A stretch of 64,000 bases of DNA from Siphlonurus alternatus (Eukaryota > Arthropoda > Insecta > Ephemeroptera > Siphlonuridae): positions 3,885,370 through 3,949,369 of the forward strand of contig OX463781.1 of assembly GCA_949825025.1 (NCBI GenBank), given 5' to 3'. Within the stretch, counting starts at the first letter, position 1, and every line of letters begins with the position of its first letter. Below are positions 39,200 through 50,612 of this stretch, piece by piece. The notes under the pieces are model-generated. The model ran no database searches, was not told the DNA's origin, and was given only the letters and a program-made list of their open reading frames with translations. The position numbers were made by a program, and so were the translations under genes.

Positions 39200-40430
39200 A
39201 TATAATTTTGTAAATAATTTCTGCTTTTTGAATCAATTAAAATGAATTTAATGAAGAAAAAATAATATTTTATAAAATTGTACCATGTTTTCTGTCCTTA
39301 TTTTCATAATTTCAATTTTTTAATATGAAGAAGATAATGTTTTAATTTATAAATAAGTTTTTCCTTTGAACGTAATATGCATGAATTAATATTGACATAT
39401 CCAATGTATATAAACATGAAAAACAATAATATATATTATTATTATGACACATATATATATATTAATAATATCATTTTACTTTGAGCATATTATTAATTTT
39501 AACTCAATTTTACAACTTATTATACGATTGAAAATTAAATTCCAAAACATTACAAAAGCTTTACAGCTACATAATACTAGTATCACGCCAATATTACAAA
39601 GACTAATTAGTTGTTAATTACATTATATATACACATGCAACATTTATAACAAACTATCACAAATAAATATGTAACTCTATTTTATGGATTTAAATAAATA
39701 CAAAAACTGAAGCCAATTACAAAATCAAATATTTAATAAAATATAATAAAATAAATATAATAAAATAAAATATTTGTTAAAAAATAAATAAAGCAATATT
39801 TAATGTGGTGCATATTGCTTATGTGTTACACCCTATATATAATATATAAATTAAATATTGAAAATTTAATTAAATTTACGCTACATTACGTCATTATTCT
39901 TTAAATCAATTTCAAGTACCCGTATATAGAAAGTTATAACAAAGAAAAAGTTAAAGTTATATTTATATTTATCAATATTTTTATATAACAATAAAAAAAT
40001 AAAAGTAACACAAATCTTTTATACATTAATAATCCCCTCTAAACTATAACATAACAACTAAACTTGCATAAGTTTCTCACGCAGCGAAACTTAATTCAAT
40101 CACTTTATTATATAACATCTAAAACGTTCATATAGAGCATTTGGCTTTGTATCATTTCTATATATGTTATCCCACCCAATCTCTCTCTCTCTCTACAATC
40201 AACCCCCCCCCCCCCCTTTCATTTCAGATTTTCAGACAGTGGGTAAAGTTGTGTCGTGTTGTTCAAAACTTTGCAACTGGAGGAGGGCGTGGTCATGATA
40301 AACCCTTTTGATCGCCTCAACTTACCTTTCCTTTATCCCTGGACCACCGACAATTTACCACTCATATTTTTTAATATAAAAAAATATCAACATGGCGTCT
40401 AAGCGTAAACTTTATATCTTTCAATCTTCT
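39200..40430. other. AT-rich intergenic DNA upstream of FoxQ2
   Basis: No gene. A slightly GC-richer patch at 40240-40340 (GGAGGGCGTGGTCATG) lies about 750 bases upstream of the FoxQ2 start and could be regulatory. Confidence 0.4.
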
Positions 40431-40476
40431 TGCTTGTTATAATATGCGTTTGCGCGCAGCTGCTAAAACATCAATG

Positions 40477-40486
40477 TATATATAAA
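40477..40486 (+). promoter_or_regulatory. TATA-like box upstream of FoxQ2
   Basis: TATATAAAAA lies about 560 bases before the FoxQ2 ATG, just upstream of the purine tract. It matches a TATA box well, but such strings are common in DNA this AT-rich, so the assignment is weak. Confidence 0.2.
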
Positions 40487-40531
40487 AAGAAAAGGAGGGG
40501 GGATGATTTTTATATATAAAATTATATATCA

Positions 40532-40725
40532 AGAAGAGAGAGCGAGGGAGAGAGAGAAGGAGAAAGAGAGGGAGAGAGAGAGAAAGAAAGGAGAGAAGAG
40601 AGAGCAAAAGAAAGAGAGAGAGAAAGAGAGAGGAGAGATAGAGGGAGAAAGGACGAGGGAGAGAGAGGGAGAGAAAAGGGGAAAGAGAGAGAGAGAAGAG
40701 CGGTAGACGGAGAAGAGAGAGAAAA
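40532..40725 (+). repeat. GA-rich polypurine tract upstream of FoxQ2
   Basis: About 190 bases are almost pure purine on the + strand: irregular GAGAG, GAAAG and GGGAG units with very few pyrimidines. Unlike the perfect CT/GA microsatellites elsewhere, it is interrupted and sits 300-500 bases before a developmental gene. It could bind GAGA-type factors or form H-DNA; neither is shown. The open frames across it are low-complexity artefacts. Confidence 0.8.
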
Positions 40726-40997
40726 AACGTAGTGGTAAAGTTTAGATCAACATAGAACGCCGCCGGTTGGCTAGTACGAGATACTAAAATGGGCCGGGCA
40801 TGCTCAGTGGAGCTTGTAAACTGTGAAGTATACATAGCAACATCAACCAATCACAGTACGAGTTTAAGTTATGTTATCCACTGAATAGAAACTGAGCCTT
40901 CTATATACATAAAAGTACGTTCCAAGTAAATATTTCTGTAAATACAAGTTAATGTTTTTTTTTTTTTAAGGGAGGGGAGAGAGAGAGGAGTTTCAAC

Positions 40998-41003
40998 TCA
41001 GTC
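40998..41003 (+). promoter_or_regulatory. Possible initiator just upstream of FoxQ2
   Basis: TCAGTC matches the arthropod initiator consensus (TCAGTY) and lies about 37 bases before the ATG, which would give a very short 5' leader. No TATA box sits at the usual -30. A TATATAAAA stretch near 40477 is an alternative, more distant core promoter. A 13-T run ending in AAG at 40957-40970 could also be a 3' splice site for an upstream non-coding exon. Confidence 0.3.
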
Positions 41004-41035
41004 TTGCTTCTGCCTTGCTCAAGTTTGGACGTGCA

Positions 41036-42217
41036 ATGTGTAGTAATGATAGTCCTCCTCGCTTAGCCCCTGTGGCTCCCAGTGCAGTGTTACCATACCA
41101 GTTCAAAACGATGCAGCAAAGTGACAGTGGTAGCGGTTCTCCTCCCAGATCTCAGGGTGGACCTAGTTCAGTGTCTCTTGCAGGGCCCGCTGTGGCTACT
41201 CTAGAACACTATCGTCTTCAGCTCTACAACTACGCGCTAGCAGAACGTTTGAGATACACACACCCTGCTTTACTGAGCGCGGCAGCCCATCATCATTACC
41301 CGGGACCTCTGCAAGCAGCGGCCGCGGCGGCAGCAGCAGCAGCAGCCGGTATAAGACCTCATGATTTTCCATCAATATATCCATACGCAAAATTTGATCC
41401 TAGATTATATCGTTCTCCAGAAGAACCAAAACCACAACATAGTTATATTGGATTAATTGCAATGGCTATATTAAGTTCACCAGATAAAAAATTAGTATTA
41501 TCAGATATTTATCAATATATTCTTGATAATTATCCTTATTTTCGTACTAGAGGACCTGGATGGAGAAATAGTATTCGTCATAATTTATCATTAAATGATT
41601 GTTTTATTAAATCTGGTAGAAGTGCTAATGGAAAAGGACATTATTGGGCTATTCATCCAGCAAATATCGAAGATTTCAAGAAAGGTGATTTTAGACGTCG
41701 TAAAGCTCAACGGAAGGTTCGTAAACATATGGGACTTGCTGTAGACGAAGAGGATTCTCCAAGCCCTCCACCCCCGCCATCCCCACCTGGATGGGGTAGT
41801 GCCATGCCATCCCCTTCCCCTCTTGGTCAACTCTCTTTGACCCACGGACCCCTAGAGCTTCTCGAGTCTTCAGCCCCTCCTCGGAAACGTCAGTTTGACG
41901 TGGCAAGTCTGCTTGCTCCTGACGATGGGCCTGACGAGAAATCAGCTCGTCTCACCTCGGCAGCCAGTGACGAGGAAGATATTGACGTGGGTAGTGAGGC
42001 ACCACAAGCCTCGTCTCCACCCCTGGTGCTTCGGAGGGAGTGTCCTTGGCCCCTAGTGACCCCGACCCTTGAACGAGGTCTCGTTTTCCCAGCAGCATTC
42101 TCGTCCATGGAACAGCTGAGTCGGTACTACGAGCATTTGGCAAGTAACGTGCGTCGCTCTCGTGAGGCAATGGCGATGGAACGATCGCCCCCAGGTAGCC
42201 CTGATAATACAGACTAA
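41036..42217 (+). CDS. FoxQ2: Forkhead-box transcription factor, FoxQ2 type (single exon)
   Basis: A 393-residue nuclear DNA-binding protein read without introns. The winged-helix forkhead domain spans about residues 131-226. It opens with [15 protein letters not shown], has the recognition helix [15 protein letters not shown] near 176-190, and ends in the basic run [13 protein letters not shown]. Helix and wing sequences such as [15 protein letters not shown] and [17 protein letters not shown] fit the FoxQ2 family better than other Fox classes. Before the domain are a conserved-looking stretch ([18 protein letters not shown], 56-73) and an 11-alanine run (94-104). After it come a proline-rich linker (241-251) and an eh1-like motif, FDVASLL (287-293), the type that recruits Groucho/TLE co-repressors, so repression is inferred. 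The ATG at 41036 is the first in frame after a stop at 40967-40969. The same frame is also open from a TTG at 41015, but that is not an expected animal start. In insects FoxQ2 acts in anterior head and brain patterning; that role is inferred here. Assignment to FoxQ2 is strong, but a tree would settle it. Confidence 0.95.
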   Translation: MCSNDSPPRLAPVAPSAVLPYQFKTMQQSDSGSGSPPRSQGGPSSVSLAGPAVATLEHYRLQLYNYALAERLRYTHPALLSAAAHHHYPGPLQAAAAAAAAAAAGIRPHDFPSIYPYAKFDPRLYRSPEEPKPQHSYIGLIAMAILSSPDKKLVLSDIYQYILDNYPYFRTRGPGWRNSIRHNLSLNDCFIKSGRSANGKGHYWAIHPANIEDFKKGDFRRRKAQRKVRKHMGLAVDEEDSPSPPPPPSPPGWGSAMPSPSPLGQLSLTHGPLELLESSAPPRKRQFDVASLLAPDDGPDEKSARLTSAASDEEDIDVGSEAPQASSPPLVLRRECPWPLVTPTLERGLVFPAAFSSMEQLSRYYEHLASNVRRSREAMAMERSPPGSPDNTD

Positions 42218-42497
42218 CTGCTCAATTAACATCCCCCACCCTTAATAAGTGTCACTACCTCACCGAGTCATTTGTATAATAATTTTCTGTGGCTGCATGG
42301 AACATTTAGTCCTAAAGCCAATTCAAAAATTTTCAATTGGATTTTAAAAAATGTGCCATAAAATATTAAGTGTTATTATTGTATATTATATATTGTACAG
42401 ACATTAATTCAAGATTGGACTGTGCGCTGGTGTTTTAATTCCTTTTTCAATGTGATCTCATCATTTTTAATTGTTGCTATGTCGAGAAAATATATTC

Positions 42498-42503
42498 ATT
42501 AAA
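42498..42503 (+). terminator. Possible polyadenylation signal of FoxQ2
   Basis: ATTAAA lies about 280 bases after the stop codon. No canonical AATAAA was seen closer to the stop; one occurs near 42857. In sequence this AT-rich the hexamer is weak evidence. Confidence 0.25.
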
Positions 42504-42509
42504 TGGTGT

Positions 42510-43410
42510 AATTTATATGTTTAAAAAAGAAATATGGTCTCCTATATAATAGCTTATTTATTCAGTTTTATAAACAAATTATAACATTTTTTTATAATTA
42601 TTGTTTTTCAACAAAAAATGACAGAATTCATATAATTTTTCATTCTATTTTTTTATTTGATTATAATTATTTGTAACTTTATCATTGGATTATTTAAAAA
42701 GTCATAAATATTGTCAAAATATTTCTCAAGTTGAATTTGCTTTTATGTGTTTATTTACATGAATGTGTCATTTGATTTGCTGAACTGCTGCAGTCTGTAA
42801 TTTTATGTACAAACTTTCCTGACAAAAAGTCACTTCTCAATTGCGACTTGAACGCTAATAATAAAATTGTTAATGAAACTAAAATTTGTAAATCTTGTTA
42901 TTTCAAGCAAAATCCCGAGTTATTTTATATAAAATATTACAAGATAACAGTAGAAAATGAGTAAAAACTTCAGTAAAAAGATTAATTTAATATTAAATTT
43001 TTTGCAGTATTCATAATTAATTTTAGAAAATAAAATAACTAAAGAAAAAGACTATTTTGTATATATTCAATAGTATAAATACTAATTCTATTCTTTAATA
43101 TATAGTGTATTATAATTATTATATACAATAATACAAAAAAGCTAAATATAAGTATTATTACAAAATTATTAATATTATACAGATAGTTAAAGAAAATAAA
43201 GAGAATGCCATTAAAAATTAAAATACATTACATAGTGTATAGGGTTATAATATACTTATAGCTAGGGATAATTTTTCTTATAGTAAACAAAATGTAAAAC
43301 AAAATACTGAAAAAGTTACTACACAATAGTTAAAAAATAACCACGCAGACATAATTATTTGATATATTAATATATTATATATAATATAATTATAATATAA
43401 TATATTGTAT
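42510..43410. other. AT-rich DNA downstream of FoxQ2
   Basis: No recognisable feature beyond A/T runs and a possible AATAAA near 42857. Confidence 0.5.
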
Positions 43411-43415
43411 TATAT

Positions 43416-43571
43416 GGTAAGCGGACGAAATACCCCCGTGTAGACTAATTAACTATTCTTCATGTCATTTTTAATTTAATTAGAGGGACCTCCTTCCGCA
43501 ATTTCGCTTTTCGGTTTCTTCTGATTAAAAAGGGGGTATTTTGATGTCCGGGGGTATTTCTTCCGTGAACC
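43416..43571. mobile_element. MITE with GGTAAGCGGACGAAATACCC ends
   Basis: Left GACGAAATACCCCCG is mirrored by CGGGGGTATTTCTTCCGTG at the right; total about 156 bp, AT flanks. The CGCTTTTCGG centre is not palindromic. Confidence 0.7.
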
Positions 43572-43639
43572 ATATATTATATAGTAAAACAGTCTGTTGT
43601 ATTCAACGAATTATTAGAGCCAACATAATTATCATTATT

Positions 43640-43742
43640 GGGGACGATTCACGAAAGAGTTATCCATAAAAAATTATCCAGATTTCTCATTAACCGTGGT
43701 TAGTGAGAAACCTGGATAACTTAATTCTTGTTTCATCAATCG
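43640..43742. mobile_element. MITE family E, copy 3
   Basis: GGGGACGATTCACGAAAGAG, TTATCC, TTAACCGTGGTTAGTGAG, then CCTGGATAAC. The central TAACCGTGGTTA is itself palindromic. About 100 bp. Confidence 0.65.
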
Positions 43743-45158
43743 AGTGAATTAATATTAAATTTTAAACAATTATTTTCATTATTTCCTATTATACATCAAT
43801 TATATAATAATACATCAATATTAAAAAATTTGAAAAAATATTAACATATATAATAATAAACATTTTTAATAAATTAAGTAAATTAAAAAAAATAATTTTA
43901 AATTATCTTTAAATTTAATTGTCAAGTAGGAGGTAAATATATATTATTTGATTATTGTTATTTAATTAAATAATTTAAGAAAATCAAGTAACAAATATTT
44001 TTATTAAATCAAAATTAAATATATATAAACAAATGAAATTTAAATTATTAAGAATACAGTAAATATATAATTTACGTAAAACTTGTTTATATAAAGTAAG
44101 AAGTAGATATATATAATGTATTATTTAAATAATTTAACAAAATTATTAGTAATAATAAAAAATAACAAAAAAAAAAAAAAAACGTTAAAAGAACTTTAAA
44201 TAAAAATGACATACAGTTAATATAAAATTTACATAAAACTTTATTATAAAGACATTTGAAGTTTAGCTTCACAAAGAAACATTTTCTTGTTTCATCTCAG
44301 TTTAATCAAAGCAGTTAAATAAAGATATATATTATAAGATTTAAGTGACAATGAATAAGTTAGTAGAGAGTTTCTGAACGAGTTAATTAGACTAGTCCCC
44401 TGACACAGACTTGACAATAATGAGCAGAGGATCTCAAAGTCCTTCCTCAAAGAATTAATTCGATACTTACAAGTTAAAAGAGCAAATGCTGATTTATATA
44501 CTTAACAAAAGAAACTTAAAATATATTCAAAAACTTTCATTATTTAAAGACAGTATAGTTATTAAAAAAGTTTTATTTTAACAATGATTAAATATTATAT
44601 AAATAGTTATAAATCTGTAATTTATTTATTTAAATTCTCTATTATTATAAAAGAATAGTTGGAATATTATAATACTGAAATTTAGAGACATAAATAATAC
44701 ATACATGAGTTATGAGCATTTGAAACAGTAAAATGGGCAGTAAATTTAAATATAATTATATTTTCTTCTTCATTCGGTATAAAAATATATTTATAAATTC
44801 AAGTATCAATTTAAAATTAAGTTATACAATTTTAATTTTAATTTCTCTCTTTAAGATTTTTATTAATTAACAACAAATTTATATCGAAAACATGATCATT
44901 TTCTAAATCCATTGTTGTCAAATTACTTAAAAATATAAAGTATCAACAACGTTGTAAAACGAGATAAATTTTATTTCAAGAAATTAAAAATTGTATATAT
45001 GTGGGAGAAGCTATTATTTATAAGAAAAAGAAATAAGTGTATTATTATTTTTTTACAACCTTTATTATACATGCATGCGCATGTGTAGAATTATAGACTG
45101 AAATCAAGTCAAAAAAGTTAAACAAAATATATATTTAATCAACAACCACTCCGTCGTG
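43743..45158. other. Very AT-rich intergenic DNA
   Basis: No genes or repeats recognised. The 61-residue minus frame near 44087 is hydrophobic and driven by AT composition. Confidence 0.5.
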
Positions 45159-45301
45159 TATAGCGTCTAATTCGCCAATTAAGTTGGTAAAATTTGCATA
45201 CATTGATTGGCCCATCTCAATCGATTTTCTGATCATATAAAAATTACTTCAGCAATTTATATGCAAATCTTACCAAATTGAGATTGACACGGACGCTATA
45301 T
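45159..45301. mobile_element. Palindromic MITE abutting family C copy 3
   Basis: Arms TATAGCGTCTAATTCGCC and, inverted, GACACGGACGCTATA, with GTTGGTAAAATTTGCATA mirrored as TATGCAAATCTTACCAAAT. A single copy in this window. Its terminal TATA is shared with the start of the neighbouring family C copy, which suggests insertion there. Confidence 0.65.
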
Positions 45302-45445
45302 CGTCCCTCGTCCGAAATAATGAGCTATCTGCTATTTCAGGTGTAAGCACAATTATTATTATTATGAGCTTTATGTTATAATGATTTACTGCTCATAATT
45401 GTGTTCAACTGAAATAGCAGATAGTTCATTATTGCAACAAAGACG
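45299..45445. mobile_element. MITE family C, copy 3 (right end lost)
   Basis: Left end TATCGTCCCTCGTCCGAAAT and AGCTATCTGCTATTTCAG are intact. The right arm ends soon after GATAGTTCATTATTGCAAC, without the terminal GGACGAGGG block. It abuts the end of another palindrome at 45159-45301. Confidence 0.65.
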
Positions 45446-45650
45446 GTAATCTGAAAATAAGCTCCAATTTTCAATCAATGTGTCTTTTGTTTTTTTAAGT
45501 ACGTGATCTTTGGTTTGGGTAGACATTTTTAGTTATAAGTTATAAGCCTCTTTATTATCATGCTAAAATATCGCTTGCATAAGATATACCATAAGCCCAT
45601 AAGTGTATTTTTATTGCGATAAAGAACCAATATTTAAAATATTAAAACTT

Positions 45651-45653
<3 letters not shown>

Positions 45654-45742
<89 letters not shown>
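45654..45742. repeat. (CT)n microsatellite
   Basis: About 89 bp of CT. Confidence 0.95.
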
Positions 45743-45745
<3 letters not shown>

Positions 45746-46108
45746 GACTGTCAAAAGTCATCCCCTCTTTCATGTTGCTCAACATTTTCTAAATATTATA
45801 ATAAAGTGTTGAAAATCTAATTATAACAATATAAAAGCATGTCATAAATATTCTCTAACTTCGTTATTTTCAATGCTGTTAGAAATTATTTGAAATTGAT
45901 ATCGCCGACTTTATTTTAAAAGCTTTGCAAGGAAAATGAAAATTCATTTTTACGAAAGTAATATTTAATGCTGTTCAATATAAATATATCGAAAGAGGAA
46001 GAGATATTTTTTTAAACGAATTATTTTATAAATTATACATAAACTATATAGTAAAAATATGTTATTACTTAAAATTATATTATTATACTTTTAATATAAT
46101 TATGAATA

Positions 46109-46396
46109 TCCCGAGTTGAAATAAATTTCATCTTTTATTCGTTATTATCTCTCTCCTCGTCTAATTCCCTCCTATTTTGCACCATTTTAGAGAAGAAAAA
46201 AGTGGAAATAAGACGAGATTACGTTTTCTTTCTTCTTATTGAGCATAAAATATTAAAAAAAAAATCTCCATTTTCATCCTCACTTTTTAAGCGATGATGA
46301 AAGAAGATGTTGTGTTTTTTAGACAAGAAGACGTTATAAGATTAGGTTTTGACGTGTAATGGATGAGTTGAAGACGAAATTTTTCAACTAGGGTAT
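46109..46396 (+). mobile_element. MITE family D, copy 3
   Basis: Starts CCCGAGTTGAAATAAATTTC and keeps all blocks of the family, ending near GGATGAGTTGAAGACG. A full-length reference for the family, about 288 bp. Confidence 0.8.
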
Positions 46397-46806
46397 AATG
46401 ATGTTTTATTAAAATTATAATTATGTTTACTTTTCTACTGAAGAAAGTATTATCATTATTTTAATTAAATACAGTTTAGGAGCTTTTAGAAAAAAAAGTC
46501 CCTTATCCTTTATTATCCCTTATTATATTTTTACTTTTTCTTTTGGTCAAAGTTAAGATGTCATAATATTTTAAAAAGTGACAAATTATATTTTTGTTAA
46601 AAACAGGTGCTACAACAAAATATACAACAAATTGTTTTCAGAATAAAAACTATTTTAAAAGGAGTGTTTATTTCCTAAAGTCCATTAATGCCCCTCTCTG
46701 TTTATTTTGCCAATTTTCCACAAGGAGGTGTGTCAGGTATACACTCAAATCCTGACAAAGGCAGATTAGTTTTGTCACCTTTTTACCTCTAATCCTCACC
46801 CACAAT

Positions 46807-46926
46807 GTACACTCGTCGCCTTAGAATATTTCTTATACTTGCAGCCTTGTTAATCATAACCTGTGTTATTCTTACGGGGCATGGTAACAGAGCTACAAAG
46901 GGAAATATTCCAAGGTGACGACTGTA
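46807..46926. mobile_element. MITE family A, copy 3
   Basis: Ends GTACACTCGTCGCCTTAG and, inverted, CCAAGGTGACGACTGTAC. The arms are more decayed than in copies 1 and 2, but the GCAGCCTTGTTAATCA block is kept in the left arm. Confidence 0.7.
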
Positions 46927-46929
46927 CTA

Positions 46930-48130
46930 ATCTTTACATTTTTGTATGTGGTTTAACTAATAATCCTTGAGATATTACAACTGAATGAAAGTACGAGGGG
47001 TGTGTTTGTATATTACCCCCTGACTGTATATAAGGTGTGTAATTCTTTTTTAACGGTCCTTTATTTCTTTGTCAATAAGTGATGTGTGTATGTTTTATGT
47101 TTGTGTATTTAAGGGAACATATTTTCTAACTTCAGATGAATGAACAAATTTATTGAATTGTTGTGGAAAGTATGTTACAATATAACTTGAATAAACTTAC
47201 TCTTGAATTTAATATGTTGTGTAGAAGATTTATTTTTTTTGTTGCTGTAAGTTTGGTATATTTTTATTATTATTGTATTTCAAGAGTAAATACAAAGTCA
47301 AGTATAAAATAATCTGATTATACATTTTGAGGTGAGAAAAAATATATATTTCTTTTATATTATTCTTACAAAATAACATTTATTACATAATATTTAACAC
47401 ACATGAAACTATGGTTATAAAAATAACTATAAATTCATATTTTTATTTTCTATATAGTCTATAATAAAAAATATGCAACAAAATTAATGAGCGTTTTTTT
47501 TTTCATTAATTAAAATTACAATAATTACGTTCTGAATATACAAATATTAAATCCTTAAAAAGGAGACGATTAAAAAAAACTCGAATCATTATAGAACACT
47601 TTAACTTGTAATTAATATTAATTTCTCTAGTAAATAATTCATAATTCAATATCTTAAATTTACTAAGATTTCACAGATGCAATGTTTTTATTTTATGTTT
47701 TTCATTTTGAAAAATGCGAACAGAAATAATCAAAATTCTTAAAAAAAACAACGAATTAAATAATGTATATAAGTAATAGTTAATTAGCAATAGTTAATTA
47801 ATGATCCGTTTCTAATTACTCATCCCCAGGGTATCACTGACCATGCTGTTTGTTTGTCTCATTAGGTTCCGTATATATCATGACAGAGGTTGTGTGAATC
47901 GATGCAATTCACGTCGCGATGACGTCACACGACTGGTTACAAATTAGTGCAGTAATTGTAATTGTTAGCCAATTGTTTATAATAAAGTTCAGTTAATTCT
48001 ACATAAATTTATAATAAATACTTCTTGAATTGATGTACGAATTAAGTGGAATTTAATTGTTTGAATTAGAGAAGTATAAATTAAAAATTTATTACATATA
48101 AAAATTACCACATAAAATTTTTAGATACTT
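46930..48130. other. AT-rich intergenic DNA with a CRE-like site
   Basis: TGACGTCA at 47920-47927 lies in a small CpG-containing patch (ACGTCGCGATGACGTCACAC). Otherwise no feature seen. Confidence 0.4.
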
Positions 48131-48420
48131 AATTATCCCTAGTAAAAAAATATTTCTATAATCATCCTTTACACATCTAAACCTTATCCTTTTACGTCTT
48201 TTATAAATGTAAAACACATCTTACTTCATTCTCGCTCAAAGTGAGGATGAAATGAAGGTAAAATTTCTAAAATTTTATATGCTCAATGAGAGGAAAGAAG
48301 ACGTAATCTCGTCTTTTCCTCTTTTTTCCTAAAGTGGTGCAAAATAAGAGGAAAAAAATACTATAATATTAAGAGGGACGTTAAAAGTGCTTAAATGACG
48401 AAATTTATATCAATACGGGT
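48131..48420 (-). mobile_element. MITE family D, copy 4
   Basis: Reverse orientation: ATCATCCTTTACACATCTAA at the left and ATATCAATACGGGTA at the right, with GCTCAATGAGAGGAAAGAAG and ATCTCGTCTTTTCCTC inside. It shows the uninterrupted form of the site where E sits in copy 1. Confidence 0.8.
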
Positions 48421-48639
48421 ACACATTTACAAAAGGAAAATTCAATTAATTTTATTGACGCACTTTTTTCAGTATACACAATTTTTATTTACATCAATTT
48501 ATATGAGATGGATGTACTTGTTATTGACGAATAATGTGCGAAAAATAAGATCTATTTAGTACATATAATGTACCGAGTCTTTATAGTAAGGTGAAATTAA
48601 TTGTAGTCAAATTCAGCATGTAATATTTCAGTGTCGTCA

Positions 48640-48740
48640 AAACTCCGAGTGCCGGCTGTCTCCTGCCCCCGGGCGACGCGGCCGCGACTGCCGGCTTCCC
48701 GCCATCTTGTGCTACCGCCTCGAGCCGCGATCACACAATA
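48640..48740 (+). promoter_or_regulatory. GC/CpG-rich promoter-like island with YY1-type motif
   Basis: A sharp GC- and CpG-rich block in AT-rich surroundings. It includes CCGCCATCTTG near 48708, the core of the YY1/Pho motif that often lies at or just downstream of transcription starts. It is followed at once by an ATG and a short frame ending in a GTAAGT donor, so a promoter reading to the right is the simplest view. It could instead be a GC-rich repeat remnant. Confidence 0.4.
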
Positions 48741-48818
48741 ATGTTTTACAATACAAATCAAATAGAGGCACTGGAGCGTCTCAGATTGAAGCTGTTACCA
48801 AACTGCAGGTCAGCAGAT
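48741..48818 (+). CDS. Candidate first coding exon of an unrecognised gene
   Basis: ATG at 48741 opens 26 codons of non-repetitive, charged sequence containing IEALERLRLKLLPNCRSAD. It is followed directly by GTAAGT at 48819, a consensus 5' splice site, leaving phase 0. Codons are not AT-skewed as in random flanking frames (CTG, GAG, CGT, CTC, AAG, CTG). Read without splicing, the frame stops at 48879-48881 after 46 residues. The leucine- and arginine-rich stretch suggests an amphipathic helix. I do not recognise the protein and found no matching downstream exon, so the gene would run on with a long intron or past the window. Confidence 0.3.
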
Positions 48819-48889
48819 GTAAGTCGCTGGAGTGACAATAATTTGTCGTCAATGAGGATTATCAAGCGACGTGTGGTGTGAGGGAGACC

Positions 48890-50600
48890 CATTGTGAGAT
48901 ATATTGTTATTATTGTATGGAGTTGGATTTAATAATATTTTAAATAAGTTCAAATAATATAAAAGTAGAGTCTGATTTTCAACAAAATAAATATTTAACA
49001 GGATTGCCTTATTATACATCATAATTATTATTGGAGTAAAACAATTTTATATTTTATGATTCATGAACAACGTGCATATATACAATATAGAAGCCCAGTG
49101 GATACAATTAGCCCAGTGGAAATAAAGAAAAAAAAAGGTAATGAGTTTTATCAATTTTCTGATTTGCAAAATTTAGAACAAAAGAAAATATATTAAATAT
49201 TATAGATATGTAATGCATCATAATAAAAACATAAATATTATACGTATATATTATATATAGTTCATGATGTACCGTATATATACGCAAATTTATTGTGCTA
49301 ATAAACCCAAAAGGCATTTATTTTATAAATTACATTCATTCCTATAATATTATTCAAAATTATTTGAGACAAGTATTTACTTCAAATCAACGTTTATAGA
49401 TGCATGCTTACTTACTTTATATACATTGTTTCAAACATGGAATTTCTGAACATATGGAGCTGTTCTTGGTTTTTAACGATTTTTGTATCTCTAAAAAATA
49501 TAAAACTTTTATCTATTAAAACAATATTTTATCATCAATCTTAAATTATATTAATATCACCCATGCAGCATGCATTTAAAAAAAAAATAAAATGCACAAT
49601 TTTTATGTGGAATTATATACAAAAAATAAATTATACACTTTCAATACAATTTTAATATTAATTTTTTTTTTATTATTTAAAAAAAGGAGTGGAAATAAAT
49701 TTAATAAATCTTTTCTTTGAAGTAACAAAATGCTACATTTTTCTTTGAAATAAATTTCCAGGACCCATGAAAACATTTTGATGAAGTATTGACAACAACT
49801 TAAAATATTATTAAACCTTTTATTTTTTATAAACTTTTCCTATTTTTTTTTAACTTTTCAAAAGAGAGATTTTAGCATTAATAATATATTATATAAACGA
49901 CATATAGAATTAATTAACTTTGTGTATATAAATATAGTATGTCTCTTCCCTGTGATGTTATAAAATAGACAAGGCTTCATGATGCTTTAATCACTCTACA
50001 TAACATCTCCTCTAGTTAGCTTGTATTCTCTGTTTTCTATCTAACAACATAGAAGCTGCTTCTACAACAAACAAAATATACCAACGCTATAACCCTGAAG
50101 CCCTGCAACCCAAGATGCTTGTGCTATACCTTGAAGAACCTCCAAAATATGTTTAATTAATTATTTTATAATAGTTAGAACAATCTATGGTAGTTGTTAA
50201 TAAGTTAAGTGCAAGTATAACAAGTCGGTTTTGAAACAAGCTCCAAACAAGCATCCACAAGCTTCGTTTTATAAATATACTTCTCATCAAAAGCATCATG
50301 AAACTTACAATTATATTCTCTTATGAGGTGTATATGTTATAAGCTTTTGCCTATGTTGCACCATCAAGTTTGTTTTGCTTGCTATAATGTAGGCAAATTA
50401 AACCATCCTACTCGTATAGTTTATATCAGTCATTAAAGTTTGTGCCTGCATGTAGGGAATATTGTGATCGTTTGATGTTTTTGAACCATGAATAATTTAC
50501 TTTAATAAAACATCAAATATGTTATCAGTTTTATGGATTTTTATTATTTTCAGACTTTTATATATACAAAAAAAAAATGTATAGGAAAAAAATAATGATC
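48890..50600. other. AT-rich intergenic DNA
   Basis: No downstream exon could be recognised for the candidate first exon at 48741. A moderately GC-richer segment at 50050-50140 has no open frame of note. Confidence 0.4.
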
Positions 50601-50612
50601 TTTCATGTGAAA

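Noticed and set aside
41015..41035. In-frame TTG-led N-terminal extension of the forkhead protein
   Set aside because: Animal genes start at ATG. The first in-frame ATG is at 41036, so seven residues were dropped.
41591..42170. Several antisense frames of 70-84 residues over the forkhead gene
   Set aside because: They are shadows of the sense coding sequence without recognisable domains.
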